From the NCBI RefSeq assembly GCF_030253575.1, contig NC_080557.1:15042001-15106000 (forward strand): a DNA stretch of 64,000 nucleotides, in the 5' to 3' direction. This document shows, piece by piece, positions 14,945 to 26,414 of this stretch. Both the position numbers and the translations under genes were made by a program. Under the pieces are notes generated by a model that saw only the letters and a program-made list of their open reading frames with translations, had not been told where the DNA came from and searched no databases. The first letter of the stretch is position 1, and the number at the start of each line of letters is the position of its first letter. Origin of the DNA: Rhododendron vialii. Lineage: Eukaryota > Streptophyta > Magnoliopsida > Ericales > Ericaceae.

Positions 14945-17900
14945 AACTATGTGAATCATGACGTAAATATGAGACTGGCAAAACCTAGAGTAATAGAAGA
15001 GACCAAATAGGTGATGAAGGCAAAAATAAAATAAAAATAACCATTGTGATGGTGCAAAGCCACAATTTCTTGGGGTACTTCGTAAAAACGATTTTAAAAC
15101 TACATAATCTAAGTGCTATTTTCCATAAGTAAATGGGGTGAACTGACCCCATTCTGTAACATGCCTCCACTTTTGCTCCTCGGATCCTAGCAGATACGCT
15201 CCGACACATCCTAAATGTATCCACATGTTGAACTTAAATTTTCCTTTTTCTAAGAAGTATCCAAAACTCTTCGGATACTCTAATTCTCTTATAAATACGG
15301 ATAGATAAAAAGTATTTCTCTGATTCTCTGGTCACTACTTGAAGCAAAATCCTTCTTTGCCGTATTTTTCAAACAGAAAAACCAGAACTACTTCATAAAT
15401 GTGTCTCATGTGGAAATGAGTGTAGCCATACTTAATCGACTGACCAATAGATCTTAAACTGGTCTCTAAACCCAAAACTAGTTTATCAATGTTTTTGTTT
15501 GGTAAATAGTTTCACATCAATGCTGAACTTCATGTAATACGATTCTGAAGTTACAGAAAAAGATCTACTTAAATATCTCCTGGTCGTATCCATTATTTCT
15601 AGACTTTCTTTCTCGACATATCTGTATCATATTGGATTTGTAACACATAGCTTATTCCTGCTTCATAGATAACATTTACTTAGATTCATGGTCTAGCTTC
15701 CATGTTGAAAACTCACTAGAATTCCTTGTTTAAGTCTGTTTTGGCTTATTGACTAGAATTCCTATTCCAAGTCGGTATAGGTTTATTTTCAGTGCTTCCC
15801 TATAAATAGGGACCTTGAGGGGTTCCTATGTCCTTGGGATATTATGGTGGAGTTCTTCATTCCTTTTGTTGTTGGGGCTGGATACTAGGGTTTTCGAGTA
15901 TCTCTTTGGGTTCCACCAAGTGTTTGTGTCTTCCTTTGGGTTCTACCAAAAATTTGTCCCTGAATATCATTTGTTGCTCCGTTGAGGTTTACGGGCATAG
16001 CCGACTCTTTGTATTTTCTCCTCGTTCATAGTGAATCCTCTCTCTCTCTCTCTTTGCTCGTGGAGTACGTTCTTGCTTTATGCTTGAGAGGAACCACGTA
16101 AATTGTTGTGTCCTTGTTTTGATCGCTTGTTGGTTTGTTTGTTCTCTACTTCGTGGCTGTCATGACATTCCATTACCAAAATGAAAATTTCATCCTTGTT
16201 CATTCATTGTTTTGATCCATGAGAAAGTGTACAGGTCTTCTTTTTCAAGAAAAGAAAAACTCGAAAGATTTACATTATACGAATGCACAAATGGTTCCTA
16301 ACCTGGATGGACGGGGAGAGCATAAGGTAAAAGCCATAACTCAGGGGGCATGGGATTATTTCCAGACCATTCAAATACTCCAAGGACCTGTACCATCAAG
16401 GAATGCAGAAAGAATAAAGCATATGCCGAGGAGTACCGCAAAAACTGTAACTTGAGCACTTCAGAATTCAGGACTCAACTGAAAGCCACATTTTCCCCCA
16501 TGATGTTATTGCAGTGGCACCACCATGGTCCAGAATCCACTTATGCCCTTCCTCCATTGCCCCTTGCCCATCATTCACACCTTCGCCGAGCAATCTCAAA
16601 GTAATATAGCTCAACACAGTACCAAACATGGTGCTGGGCCCTTCTATGTGTAAGCCCCAACCACCATCTCTGTTCTATAATTACATGTTTCAAAAATTCA
16701 AAAAAATTAGCTTCTAACACTGACAAGTAACAAATACTAGGATAAACTGCCACAAAGTGCTACTGAATATCTCGAATCAGAACCGATTGATATCAAACCA
16801 TCCTTGCCTGGTGATTGTAAAGATAACGGCACATCTCGTATTTATGTTCTTTAGATAGGACTGCATTCAGTGCCCCCGTAACAGAGAGGGTAATAACCTA
16901 TGCATCAATGAGCAACAGTGTCACAATTGCATAGATATGTACGATAAACTACGAATATTTGCAGTGACGAATATAGCAAATTGCTGTTGAAATCCAATTT
17001 CAATTGATGGCATGGCAAGAATATTAGCAAGGTAAATCATCACTTACCAGGCCAGGCATTAGAAACATAGGACCTCCATAATCTCCGGGCCAGTGTCCAT
17101 CACGAGCCTGGAGAGTTGAGTGAAAACTAAGAGCCCGTCGTAATGTAGCCATTACTTGATCCTCTGTAATATCTTCAGTATCTGTTACTTTGACTTGTGG
17201 TAAGACTATCCTGGTTGGATTATCCTTGTTAAACTACATATTCGGAAAAGGAAAATAAATTTAGTGCAAGTTAGTGGATAAGCTTAAAAAAGGACTCAAT
17301 TTAATTATAATACTCGTTCCATCCCTTTGTTTCCCCCAATTTGTTTTACAATAAATCCTGCATTTTCTAAATAACTCTTCAAAAAAATTCTTGAGTTGAA
17401 AGAACTGATGATGTGTGTTTTTGAGTTCATTTGATACATATACACCCACATAGTATTGACATTTATATACACGTATATATCTATCAAATTAGGAGAAACT
17501 TTGGTCTCATTTGGAGGATCTGAATAATTCCTTTTGCAGGCCCCATGTGCAGTTTGATCCGGTACTTATAGCTGCATAATTTTGTCACTGTCTTTTTTTC
17601 TACTTCCTTTATTTTCAACACAATAACATAAAAACAGACTATGTTTACAACAATACTAGTGAGGCACAAAGCACCCCCACCTTAGGGTATGCTCAATCGT
17701 GAAATGTTATGTCTAGTGAATGTTATAACAGGGAACACTTAAAAGTAAGTGACTGAAAATGCTATGTGTCATACGGTAAAGATTTTATGCCGTTTTTAAA
17801 TCAATGTTACGCCATATTGTAGGTCAGGTGTGGGTTTTGGTTACACTTTCTTGTGGTTATAGTGAAAGTCAACGGGAATATGAATCCTAGACAAGGTTAG

Positions 17901-18857
17901 GGTACCTTAGTATTTACCCAACACTCAAACACACACTTGTGGTGGCCTCACGCATGTTTATGAAAAGTGTGTGCAAGTGTGATGCAGATACCGAGTCATA
18001 TAATGGAGTATTAAAAAGAACATACTGCAGGTATCAAACTTACTACCTCCGTCCCCATTTCCCCCTGTGTCGGTCTTCTTCTTTTTTGTACATTTTTTTT
18101 GCAAAATATTGTCGTTATATAAAAAAGAATGGACAAAAGTCGACGAGTATACTCTTTTATCCTTCCTTTTTAAAATTAATTTCTAGCAACAAGAAAATAT
18201 ATTGGTAATGATGATATGTTACTGAAACACTTATTAGAAGGTAAAAAGAGAAAGGTCTTTGGTTGGTTGCCAATAAGCTAAAGAAAATGACAAAAACACC
18301 CATACTTCAATACGTTTCTTTATCTTTTCAATGCAATTTCGAACACTTCTATAATTTTTGACATATTTCAATACAATTTTCCGACCTTAGAAAAAGACAG
18401 CCCTGCAATGATGATGTTTTTTTTTTTTACAATAATGATGATGTTTGTTTAATAAGTTGAAATTCGTCTTTGTGCGAATTGAAATCATCCTTGACGGAGA
18501 CAGGTAGAGTATTATACTTTATAGATAATGCACACACCGAAGATGTCAAGATAGACGTCCAGTCCATTATTTTAAGAGAGACAACAATCCTTTCCATTCA
18601 AACTAATTGGCGCCAGCTAAGATGAATAATCTAGAGAGAGAGAGGAGAGAATCGCAAACCTGAATACGCATGAGGAGATCGGCGCTTTGCTTATGGCGGA
18701 ACCGATTCTTTCGGAACTCCTCGCGAGCGTTCTCGACCTCCTCTAGATCCTCTGGCGATCCGAGATCGGGATCGAACTCCCAGTGCTGCCTCCCCGTGTG
18801 ACCGTTCAGCGTCCGAAGCCACGGACTCCCTCCCTCCCCGATCTTCAGCTTCCACAT
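3532..18857 (-). CDS. CAS1: Cycloartenol synthase (oxidosqualene cyclase), 18 exons, complete
   Basis: Cyclises 2,3-oxidosqualene to cycloartenol, the first committed step of plant sterol synthesis, at the ER membrane. Exons: 18857-18660, 17233-17048, 16897-16808, 16674-16480, 16387-16303, 13084-12918, 11696-11508, 11040-10927, 10663-10541, 10425-10303, 10228-10130, 8570-8514, 8135-8089, 7999-7856, 7751-7574, 6582-6502, 4108-4025, 3645-3532. They sum to 2274 nt (757 aa) with every phase consistent. The protein starts [18 protein letters not shown] and ends with [19 protein letters not shown] lies at 483-487 (catalytic Asp483). The residues known to set cycloartenol specificity in Arabidopsis CAS1 fall at the same numbers: Tyr410, His477, Ile481 and His257. 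The WCHCR motif follows Leu rather than the usual Met; beta-amyrin and lupeol synthases have Tyr where this has His257. Several QW repeats are present. Intron 3 appears to start with GC. I see no frameshift or internal stop. Confidence 0.95.
4564..5729. mobile_element. Probable solo LTR in a CAS intron
   Basis: The segment starts TG and ends CA and is flanked by ATGCT (4559-4563) and ATGCC (5730-5734), a 4/5 match to a 5-bp target duplication. The interior has the character of a plant LTR, and no retroelement coding sequence is beside it. The imperfect duplication leaves the exact ends uncertain. Confidence 0.45.
6120..6361. mobile_element. Fragment of a GAGCATCC-type MITE
   Basis: It shares CCACGTCAGC followed by TTTGATTAT, and the 3' end ACATTGTGGATGCTCTAA, with the intact element at 29126-29583. 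The left end has diverged or been lost. It is inside the last large CAS intron. Confidence 0.5.
13593..14064. mobile_element. Possible solo LTR
   Basis: It begins TGTGATC and ends GTCCACA and has a TATA-like CCTATAAA motif in its last third. The flanks are AT-rich (ATATA/TATAT), so the target duplication cannot be placed exactly. Confidence 0.4.
14872..14940. repeat. (GA)n microsatellite, about 34 units
   Basis: An uninterrupted GA run of about 69 bp within CAS intron 5. ORFs through it (poly Ser-Leu) are artefacts. Confidence 0.95.
15703..16167 (+). mobile_element. Solo LTR (Copia-like), 465 bp
   Basis: It starts TGTTGAAAAC and ends CATGACA and is flanked on both sides by a perfect 5-bp duplication TTCCA (15698-15702, 16168-16172). 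A CCTATAAATAGGG TATA box at about 15801 points to the plus strand. No retroelement interior or second LTR is nearby, so it looks like a product of LTR-LTR recombination. It lies antisense to the host CAS gene. Confidence 0.8.
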
Positions 18858-18948
18858 TCTCCACTACAAAAACCACACCACCAAAAACACACAAGAACAC
18901 GCAATATGAAACAGCGCTGGTTGGAAATCCAGCCTCTGAGTTAAGGAT

Positions 18949-18988
<40 letters not shown>

Positions 18989-19038
18989 TCCGTGATGGAC
19001 GGTATCAGAGTAGTGTGTAGGACTGGGAGTGTTTGCAT

Positions 19039-19075
<37 letters not shown>

Positions 19076-19220
19076 TGTTGTAATTTTTGTTGGATGTGCT
19101 GGAGTGGGCCTGCTGCTCGGGCTGAGCTCCCGTCCAGTGATAATCCCCATCTGGTTCAGTTTGAGCCATTTGTGGACCTGCCCTGGCTTAAAACAACGAT
19201 CGAAACCGTTCAAATTTTAG
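18858..19220 (-). promoter_or_regulatory. CAS 5' UTR and proximal promoter with two GA/TC tracts
   Basis: Immediately upstream of the CAS start codon are two (GA)n runs, about 18953-18985 and 19041-19073, which read as TC repeats on the gene strand. CT-rich 5' leaders are common in plant genes; regulatory function here is inferred. Confidence 0.5.
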
Positions 19221-21440
19221 AACTTGTCAAGACCAATGACCACATCATAAAATTATGTTAATCGAACATCGTTTGATATCATTTTGAAATGGATTAAGTT
19301 TCTGATATTTGTGTCCAATAGGTTGCAATCACGTGTTGCACACATTTTTGTAAACAAAAATAACATGTCTCGTAAAGTAAGAAATAAGTACTTAAAAAAT
19401 TAGAAGCTTAGCAAAGCGGGGCCTTAGAAATCAAATCAAATGGTACAATGCAACATTTGGCGTGGTCGATGTTCTTGGCGAGGTTTAACATTAGACTGGA
19501 TGAGAGCCAAAGGCTTGTTTCTTTATGAGATTTTTTCTTGTTTTGTCCTTATTTAATTTTTTTTCATTTATTAATTATGTGTTAAACTTTTGTGAATTAT
19601 TAATTTATTTAAACGAGAGGAATTGAAAAAGTAAAAATTTCCTCTTTTTACCCGAATACTTTAGAAATATCCAAAAAAAAAAGTCTAAAAAATTGGCTTT
19701 CGGGGCTTTATCTTGAATATTTTTAACAATACTTGGGTAAAAATTATAAATTTTTATTTTTTTTATTTATCAAGACAAATCAATAATTTACAAAAGTTAG
19801 TAAAAAAAATTAATTAAAAAAAATAAGGAAAAAAAAAACCCCTTAATGGAACAAGGCCTGAATCACGCTCCAGAAGACGGATAGGGGAACATGGTGGTGT
19901 GTTGGATATAAATGTATGTGCATGCATAATACAGTAGTCACAATGAGTGGACCCAAAAAAAGTTACTACTAAAAGATAAAAACAAGAAAGAGTGGTCCCA
20001 CTTGATGAAAGAGACTTTACACGATAATAATAGGAGAAATGATTTTCACGTGCAAATTGATTTTGACACTCCAGTTTTTAGTCCATGACACTTCATTTCG
20101 TGATATGAAAAAACAAAATTAAAAGTGAAATACCAAAATCGCATCACATTCTTATTATGATTATAGCACGTAATAATTTGTATTTTAGTAAAAAAAAAAT
20201 ACACATAAAATCTTCACTAAAAAGAATAAGAAATGAAGTGCTATAATAAAAAAAGAAAGTGTAGAAATTATTTATCTAATAATAGCAATAAATTACAAAT
20301 GGAATGTTATGAGACGATTCTCATGATCTTAAATTCTTTACCCAAAAAAGATACAAATTCAGTAAAAATGAAAAAAAAAAAAAACAGTGTCTCGAGGTCG
20401 AGAAAAGTCAACCAAAAGCGCCCTAATTTGAGGCAGATGTAAGATTCATCTCTATGTTTTCCACCAAATGTTGGTTGACTATCATGGATAGAGAGACGTT
20501 GTTAGTGGGGAGGGTGAATGGTAGTAGAACCGTAGATCCCAAGGTTTGGCTTCAAGTGCTATCAACTCCTTTAGAGCTATTAGTTGTTTGTCCGATTGTT
20601 AAACTTAAGGTCTCAGAATTAGTTGAGATGCGTGCAAGTTGGTTCTGACAGTAGAGAGGGTTGGGTTTGGGTTGTGTGGAAAAGAAGAACTGAGGAGATA
20701 TAATTTTGTGATTAGAAAGCAAAATGAGGGCAATTTTTTACCATTAACAGATTAACTTGTTAGTTGTTACATTCAAACTGAGTCTCAAAAGCAGCACATA
20801 TATGTACACAGAAATGAGAAAACGAAACAATCATGCTAGCATGCAGGGGCGGCTCCACTACGGTTTGAGGGGGTTCAAGCGAATTCCTTTGGGTTCAAAA
20901 AATGTACTGTATTAAAATTTTGTATATTTTTTCATATAATTTGATATTTCTTTTCTATTGTTGGCACTGAATCAGTCATGCAAAACAGAGTAAAAGAAAA
21001 TTTACTAAAATTTGTGAGTAAATAAATCATATAGCTCAACAAAATAAAATAAATTAGGCTTCATACTTTTCAAGCAAAGTAAATTTTTTTTAGTGTTTTG
21101 TATGCAAAATTTTTTGTATACATTTATGATTTATCACTACTAAGTTAAAATCTTACAGCAGCCGCGGCCAGCACGATAGACGTTCTATGATATGATACGA
21201 ATTAATCTACAGACATCTTTCCACGTACGCCACAACCTCCGATCATAGGCTACCTTAAATGGGAAAGCTCTTCCAACGCCACTCTGTAATTTATTAGTCC
21301 AACACCGGAAGTAAACCTAGCTAGTACTACGTAGAATCATGTGAGGATCAAAACAACAAAATTAATTACTTGCCTATATTAACCGCTGCCCTAATATTGG
21401 AGTATTTATCTTCTATTAACTTCTTCAAGTTTCAAATCGG
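19221..21440. other. Intergenic region upstream of CAS
   Basis: AT-rich with homopolymer runs; no supported gene. A degraded repeat beginning GGGGCGGCTCCACTACGG near 20846 resembles the end of a known type of plant repeat but I could not find its other end. Confidence 0.5.
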
Positions 21441-21451
21441 ATTGAGTAACC

Positions 21452-21650
21452 AAGGTTGGTGTAGTTGGTTGTCTCATGTCCTCTCAGTGGAGGCCTGAGT
21501 TTGAGTCCCACGAGGGGAGAGTTTGGGGTTCAGGGCTATCGACAGCCTCTGAACTTTCTGTTGATTAACATACTAACTCACCATTAACCTCCGCTGATGT
21601 ATAAAGGTGTGACCAAGCTAGGAACGCTTAGGGTTGGGAATTTCTTGTGT
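21452..21650 (+). mobile_element. Candidate tRNA-derived SINE
   Basis: It has a pol III A-box-like TGGTGTAGTTGG at 21457-21468 and a B-box-like GAGTTTGAGTCCC at 21497-21509. Their spacing of about 40 bp is that of a tRNA promoter. It is not a tRNA gene, because no cloverleaf closes around it. The 3' end and target duplication were not found. Confidence 0.5.
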
Positions 21651-21785
21651 TAACTCAAACCCAACATGAAGTTAGAGATATTGGGTCAACTACTTTTTCA
21701 AACGAACATGTAGATAGCACAACCCGACAACACAAAAAACTAAGGAATAATTACAGGCCGGACTTGAGTAACTTGATAAAAACAT

Positions 21786-23675
21786 GGGCAAATTTCACTT
21801 ACCTCCCCTGAGGTTTCTGACAATTACAGACACCTCCCCTCAGGTTACTGAAATTGCACTTACCTCCCCTCTGGTTTAGTTGTCGGTTGCAGTTCCGCCC
21901 ATCCGTTTGTTTGACGTAACGGAAAAGCAATAAAGGTGATGATGTCAGCATAAAGACAGTTTTCCATGACAAATCTACCCTTGGCTCAACTTTGAGAAAT
22001 TATTCGTTGCCCGGACACTGCTTTCTCTCAAAAATTAAGTGTTCTAAATTACAATTCGTTTGAATGGGTGAGAAGATTTTATTTTATTTATCATTTAATT
22101 CTAAAGGGTCATAATTAAATTTTGACCTTAGGGCTCTCGTTGATTAATCCTAAGAAAATCGTAGAATCAAATATTTTTTAGGACTAACCAACGAGAGCTC
22201 TGGAGTCAAAATTTAATTATGACCCTTTAGAATTAAATGATCAGAAAAATAAAATCTTCTCACCCATTCAAACGGATTGAAATTTGAAATACTTAATTTT
22301 TCAATCTGCAGTTTATATATTAAAAAATATGATTAAAAAATTAAATGTTCCAAATTTCAATTCGTTTGAACCGATAGAAAGATTTTTGTTTTCTGATCAT
22401 TTTATCCTAAATGGTCATAATTAAATTTTGACTATAGGGCTCTCGTTGATTAACCCTAAGAAAATCGTAGAATCAAATATTTCTTAGGACTAACCAACGA
22501 GAGCTATGGAGTCAAAATTTAATTATGATCCTTTAGAATTAAATGATCAGAAAAATAAAATCTTCTCACCCATTCAAACGGATTGAAATTTGGAACACTT
22601 AATTTTTCAACCTGCAGTTTATATATTAAAAAATATGGTTAAAAAATTAAGTGTTCCAAATTTCAATTCGTTTGAACCGATAGAAAGATTTTAGTTTTCT
22701 GATCATTTTATCCTAAATGGTCATAATTAAATTTTGACTATAGGGCTCTCGTTGATTAACCCTAAGAAAATCGTAGAATCAAATATCTCTTAGGACTAAC
22801 CAACAAGAATCCTATAGTCAAAATTTAATTATGACCCTTTAGAATTAAATGATCATAAACATAAAATCTTCCCACCCATTCAAACGAATTGAAATTCGAA
22901 ACACTTAATTTATTTTCGTTAAATTTGGTTAAGTGTTCCAAATTTCAATCTGTTTGAATGGGTGAGAAGATTTTATTTTTTTTATCATTTAATTCTGAAG
23001 GGTCATAATCAAATTTTGACTCTCGGCTCTCAATGGTTAGTCCTAAGAGATATTTGATTCTACGATTTTCTTAGGGTTAATCAACGAGAGCCCTATAGTC
23101 AAAATTTAATTATGACCCTTTAGAATTAAATGATAAATAAAATAAAATCTTCTCACCCATTCAAACGGATTGTAATTTGGAACACTTGATTTTAGAGAGA
23201 AAGATGTGTCCAGAGAGAGAAGAAGCGTGTGTCAGTGGGGCAAAAACAAGAGTTCTGAAAAAAAAATGGACTGAAACAGAGTTTTCTACGAAAAGTTTTA
23301 AGCGAAACAAAAATAGCCCAAAAATGATTCAAAGGCTCGTTTGGAGGCCCAAACGGTCTCAGAAAGCTAAAAAACACGCGGCACATGTAAACTTTTCCCT
23401 TACACATCACAACCCTACACTACACGTGGTGGGTAGGTAGCTAAAACACTGTATACTTTTCCCTTTTATTTTTTGTATTTTCTTTATTCTTCCCTGTTCT
23501 TTTATCCGGCTTTCTTTATTCAGTATAATACCATAGGCAAATAAGTATTTTTGCTTCCCCCGTTAGGTTCTGTTACTTGCTAACCCTGACAGGGGAGGTA
23601 AGTGCAATTTCAGTAACCTGAGAGGAGGTGTCTGTAATTGTTAGAAACCTCAGGGGAGGTAAGTGAAATTTGCCC
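21786..23675. mobile_element. Mutator-like non-autonomous element, GGGCAAATTTCAC termini
   Basis: Two terminal inverted repeats of about 88 bp (from GGGCAAATTTCACTTACCTC inward) bound 1890 bp and are flanked by a perfect 9-bp duplication TAAAAACAT (21777-21785, 23676-23684). A 9-bp duplication with long termini is typical of Mutator-like elements. No transposase is encoded. The interior has four successive palindromic units of about 260 bp. Confidence 0.85.
22030..23185. repeat. Four tandem palindromic units of about 260 bp
   Basis: Units begin near 22030, 22340, 22646 and 22928. Each opens with an AAGTGTTC-AAATT-like motif, has a central inverted pair around CTCTCGTTGATTAA and CCAACGAGAGC, and closes with CACCCATTCAAACGGATTG. 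Each can fold on itself and on its neighbours. Confidence 0.8.
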
Positions 23676-23684
23676 TAAAAACAT

Positions 23685-24112
23685 CGATAACTGTTTAATT
23701 TTTTTGTCAACCCGTTAATCCGAAATGACATAACTTGAAATTGGCTCGTAGGACACGAGACGACGGGGCGAGGACAACTATATGCCATGTGCTATTGTTC
23801 GTTAGTCTACAGAACTAAACTTGCTATTGGAAATCACTTATCCAATAGCAAATGACATGGATGAGGTTAAAATAAAGTGGGAAATAAACTCAAGCACACC
23901 TCATATACCTACGCAAAAGTTTCATAATTAGATGGTTGTTTTTTATTGGGCGCTCAATTTAGGAAAACAAACTAGTGACCCAGTTAATTTCAAAGCTAGA
24001 AGGGTTGTAGGGGTGATTCTACATTGAACCCAAAAATAATGTCTCTAAACCCATTTTCCTCTCCAACCCAATTGTATACTTGCCCTTGTATATTCCTAAA
24101 CGAGTCCTGCTA
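23685..24112. other. Intergenic, nothing recognised
   Basis: No coding sequence or repeat boundary could be supported. Confidence 0.5.
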
Positions 24113-24114
24113 TA

Positions 24115-24343
24115 GGGACCGACGGGTCCCTTACCGAAATCGTACCGACGGTCTCGCCAGGCCGTCTCCGACCACAAAAATTTTATAAAAAAAAAACGAG
24201 GGGGCCCACGCTGAAATCAACGGCATCCGATGTGTGTAGGGTGCTTGATCCAAACACTCTATTTTTCGTGTATATATGTACGGTGGCTGAAAACGGCCCG
24301 GCGAGACTGTCAATACGATTTCGGTAAGAGACCCGTCGGTCCC
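24115..24343. mobile_element. MITE with GGGACCGACGGGTC termini and TA flanks
   Basis: 229 bp with terminal inverted repeats GGGACCGACGGGTC extending through a CTTACCGAAATCGTA-like stretch. It is flanked by TA on both sides (24113-24114, 24344-24345), as for Tc1/Mariner (Stowaway-like) elements. Two-base flanks are weak evidence for superfamily. Confidence 0.65.
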
Positions 24344-24674
24344 TACAGGTTTTCTCTTCCTAAACTTCCCTCGTTTGTGGGCCTTGATCAATTGGGCCTT
24401 GATCAACTGTGTTAAACTCTGAACTATTTGGGTTTGGGTCAAAATGCTACGCGTGTGAATTTTCTAAGCTTAACATTAATGAATTGAAGAATTCTAAATG
24501 AATTGAATCTAGAACAATTATAGGTGGTGGTGATCGTGACAGACTGACAGTGGAGTGGCGGGGTAAGTTTAGAGAAGAACACTCGTACTCAGCTGAGGAG
24601 ATTCAAACTCCTGACCTCTTAGTGAGATGCAAAAGTGCTGATCAGAACAAAACATTGAATGAGGCCTTTTTTTT

Positions 24675-25111
24675 GGACAGAGGGAGCGTGCTGTGCAGCT
24701 TCGTGCTGCACAGCGTGCTGCACGGCCTCCGGCGAGGCTTTTCCGGCATCGGTCCGACGATCGAAGACGTTCACCGCGTAGAGTTCGTCGAGTTCTACAT
24801 GTGGACCAAAAATCAGCTCGATCAAATATCGTTAAGGGCCTCATCCGAACATATATAACTTGAAAAAAAATGAATCCTAATGGATACGAAACACTGGATC
24901 AAAACTACTAAATCCATTTTTTTCAAGTTATATATGTTCGGATTAGGACCTTAACGATATTTGATCGAGCTGATTTTTGGTGCACACGTAGAACTCGACG
25001 AGCTCTACGCGGTGAACGTCTCCGATCGTCGGACTGATGCCGGAAAAGCCTCGCCGGAGGCCGTGCAGCACGCTGTGCAGCACGAAGCTGCACAGCACGC
25101 TCCCTCTGTCC
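24675..25111. mobile_element. Hairpin (foldback) MITE, copy A
   Basis: 437 bp in two nearly complete inverted arms meeting near 24895. Ends are GGACAGAGGGAGCG and its reverse complement. It is flanked by 9-bp CTTTTTTTT (24666-24674, 25112-25120). The outer arm is GC-rich with repeated GTGCTGTGCAGC-like words; the inner arm contains ATCAGCTCGATCAAATATCG. Related copies lie at 55155-55588 and 44249-45354. Confidence 0.85.
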
Positions 25112-26414
25112 CTTTTTTTTGGTACAAAATTACTTAATAGTTTCCCTGATCTAGGGAAGCATTCAAAAGGTGCCTAAAATTAATTTCCAATCATGATGCA
25201 ATATCAAATTGCACACAACGATTTTGAGTCTTCTATTTGCGGTTGGGGCCATTTCTCATATAAAAACTGATGTAATTTAATTGGACTTATAGACTTTGAT
25301 AAAAATCTTGAGGCTTAAAGCATTTGCATTAGTGGCATTATGATAGGTCGGGCCTCGATATGACATCACATTGCCATTTCTTTTAAAATTTCCACCATCC
25401 AAATTGAGTTCAATCAATTTGTTTATTTAATTTATCCTTGTTCTTAGTAAACTATTTTCGCTCATTTTTGGTGAAAATATTTCTCTACAGTTCAACCCGA
25501 CGAGAGGAAGAAAAAAAAAATCGATTGAACTTAAAAGAAGTCAAGAAAAATTAGTCCAAAATATCTGTTTTAGATTATTTTTTACATTTTAGATTCTCTC
25601 ATCAAGAAGAATGGGTAATCGAGGAAAATTTTGACGCAAAATTAATATAAATTTTAAACTTAAAAAATAAAATATAGGACAAATGCAGCCAAACAGTCGC
25701 AAGATTTGGACAAAAAACCAAATCCCAACAGAAACTCTGTTGCCTAAAAAACGGTTATAAACTGCCTCCGCCCTTTGCTCCTCTGTTTTGTCCTGTGCCA
25801 CCCCCACAATTTCAAACGCTGTCACTTGAACTCCAGCCCAGTTCCATACGCTGCCTCAGCGGTGGTTGGTCTTTCCCTGCCAGGTGCCGCCACAGCCACC
25901 ACCAGGCCTAACTCCGCCCCCACCGCCGATGGCAGCCTAGCCACCGTCGCTGCTCACTATTCCATACTTGCACTCATTCGACAATCATGACATTTCATTG
26001 TTCGAAGTTATTCTCATGTTGGACGAAATCCCCAGTCTAAATCCTGTCGAATCCCCGTTATTAGCACAACCCGATGATCCAGTACCTGTAAATCCAGTCG
26101 GTACCGGTACACTTAATTCTACCGGTACTTGTAAATCTAGTTGGAATTTTTTCCCTAAAAAAAAAGAAAATTAAATAGGCATCCTATATGTAGATCTTAT
26201 TTAGGTGCCCATCTTAATGAGTTTAAATACTTATGTCTTCATCCTTAAATTGGTTGAATGACCAATTTTGCCCTTATTTAATTTCTTCATTAATTAACTC
26301 TCTCTCTCCCTTCAAATTTAATGTCTATCCAAACACATTCTCTCTCTCAAATCTCGGAGAATACATAGCCGGAGAAGTCAGAAGTCTCGTTTCTCTCAAA
26401 CACGTACTCATAAT

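Larger units (their letters stand above)
13085..16302 (-). other. Intron 5 of cycloartenol synthase, the longest, repeat-filled
   Basis: The 3.2-kb intron splits a Gly codon (phase 1) between HPG and RLWCHCR. It holds two solo-LTR candidates (13593-14064 and 15703-16167) and a long GA repeat (14872-14940). Confidence 0.85.

Noticed and set aside
14793..14981. ORF of poly Ser-Leu
   Set aside because: Translation of a GA/CT microsatellite; likewise at 18691-19213.
22030..23185. CRISPR-like or satellite array
   Set aside because: The units are palindromic, about 260 bp, and bounded by transposon termini with a target duplication.
24550..24858. Overlapping ORFs on both strands in hairpin copy A (and 55024-55400)
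   Set aside because: The two hairpin arms give mirrored ORFs; no protein family match.
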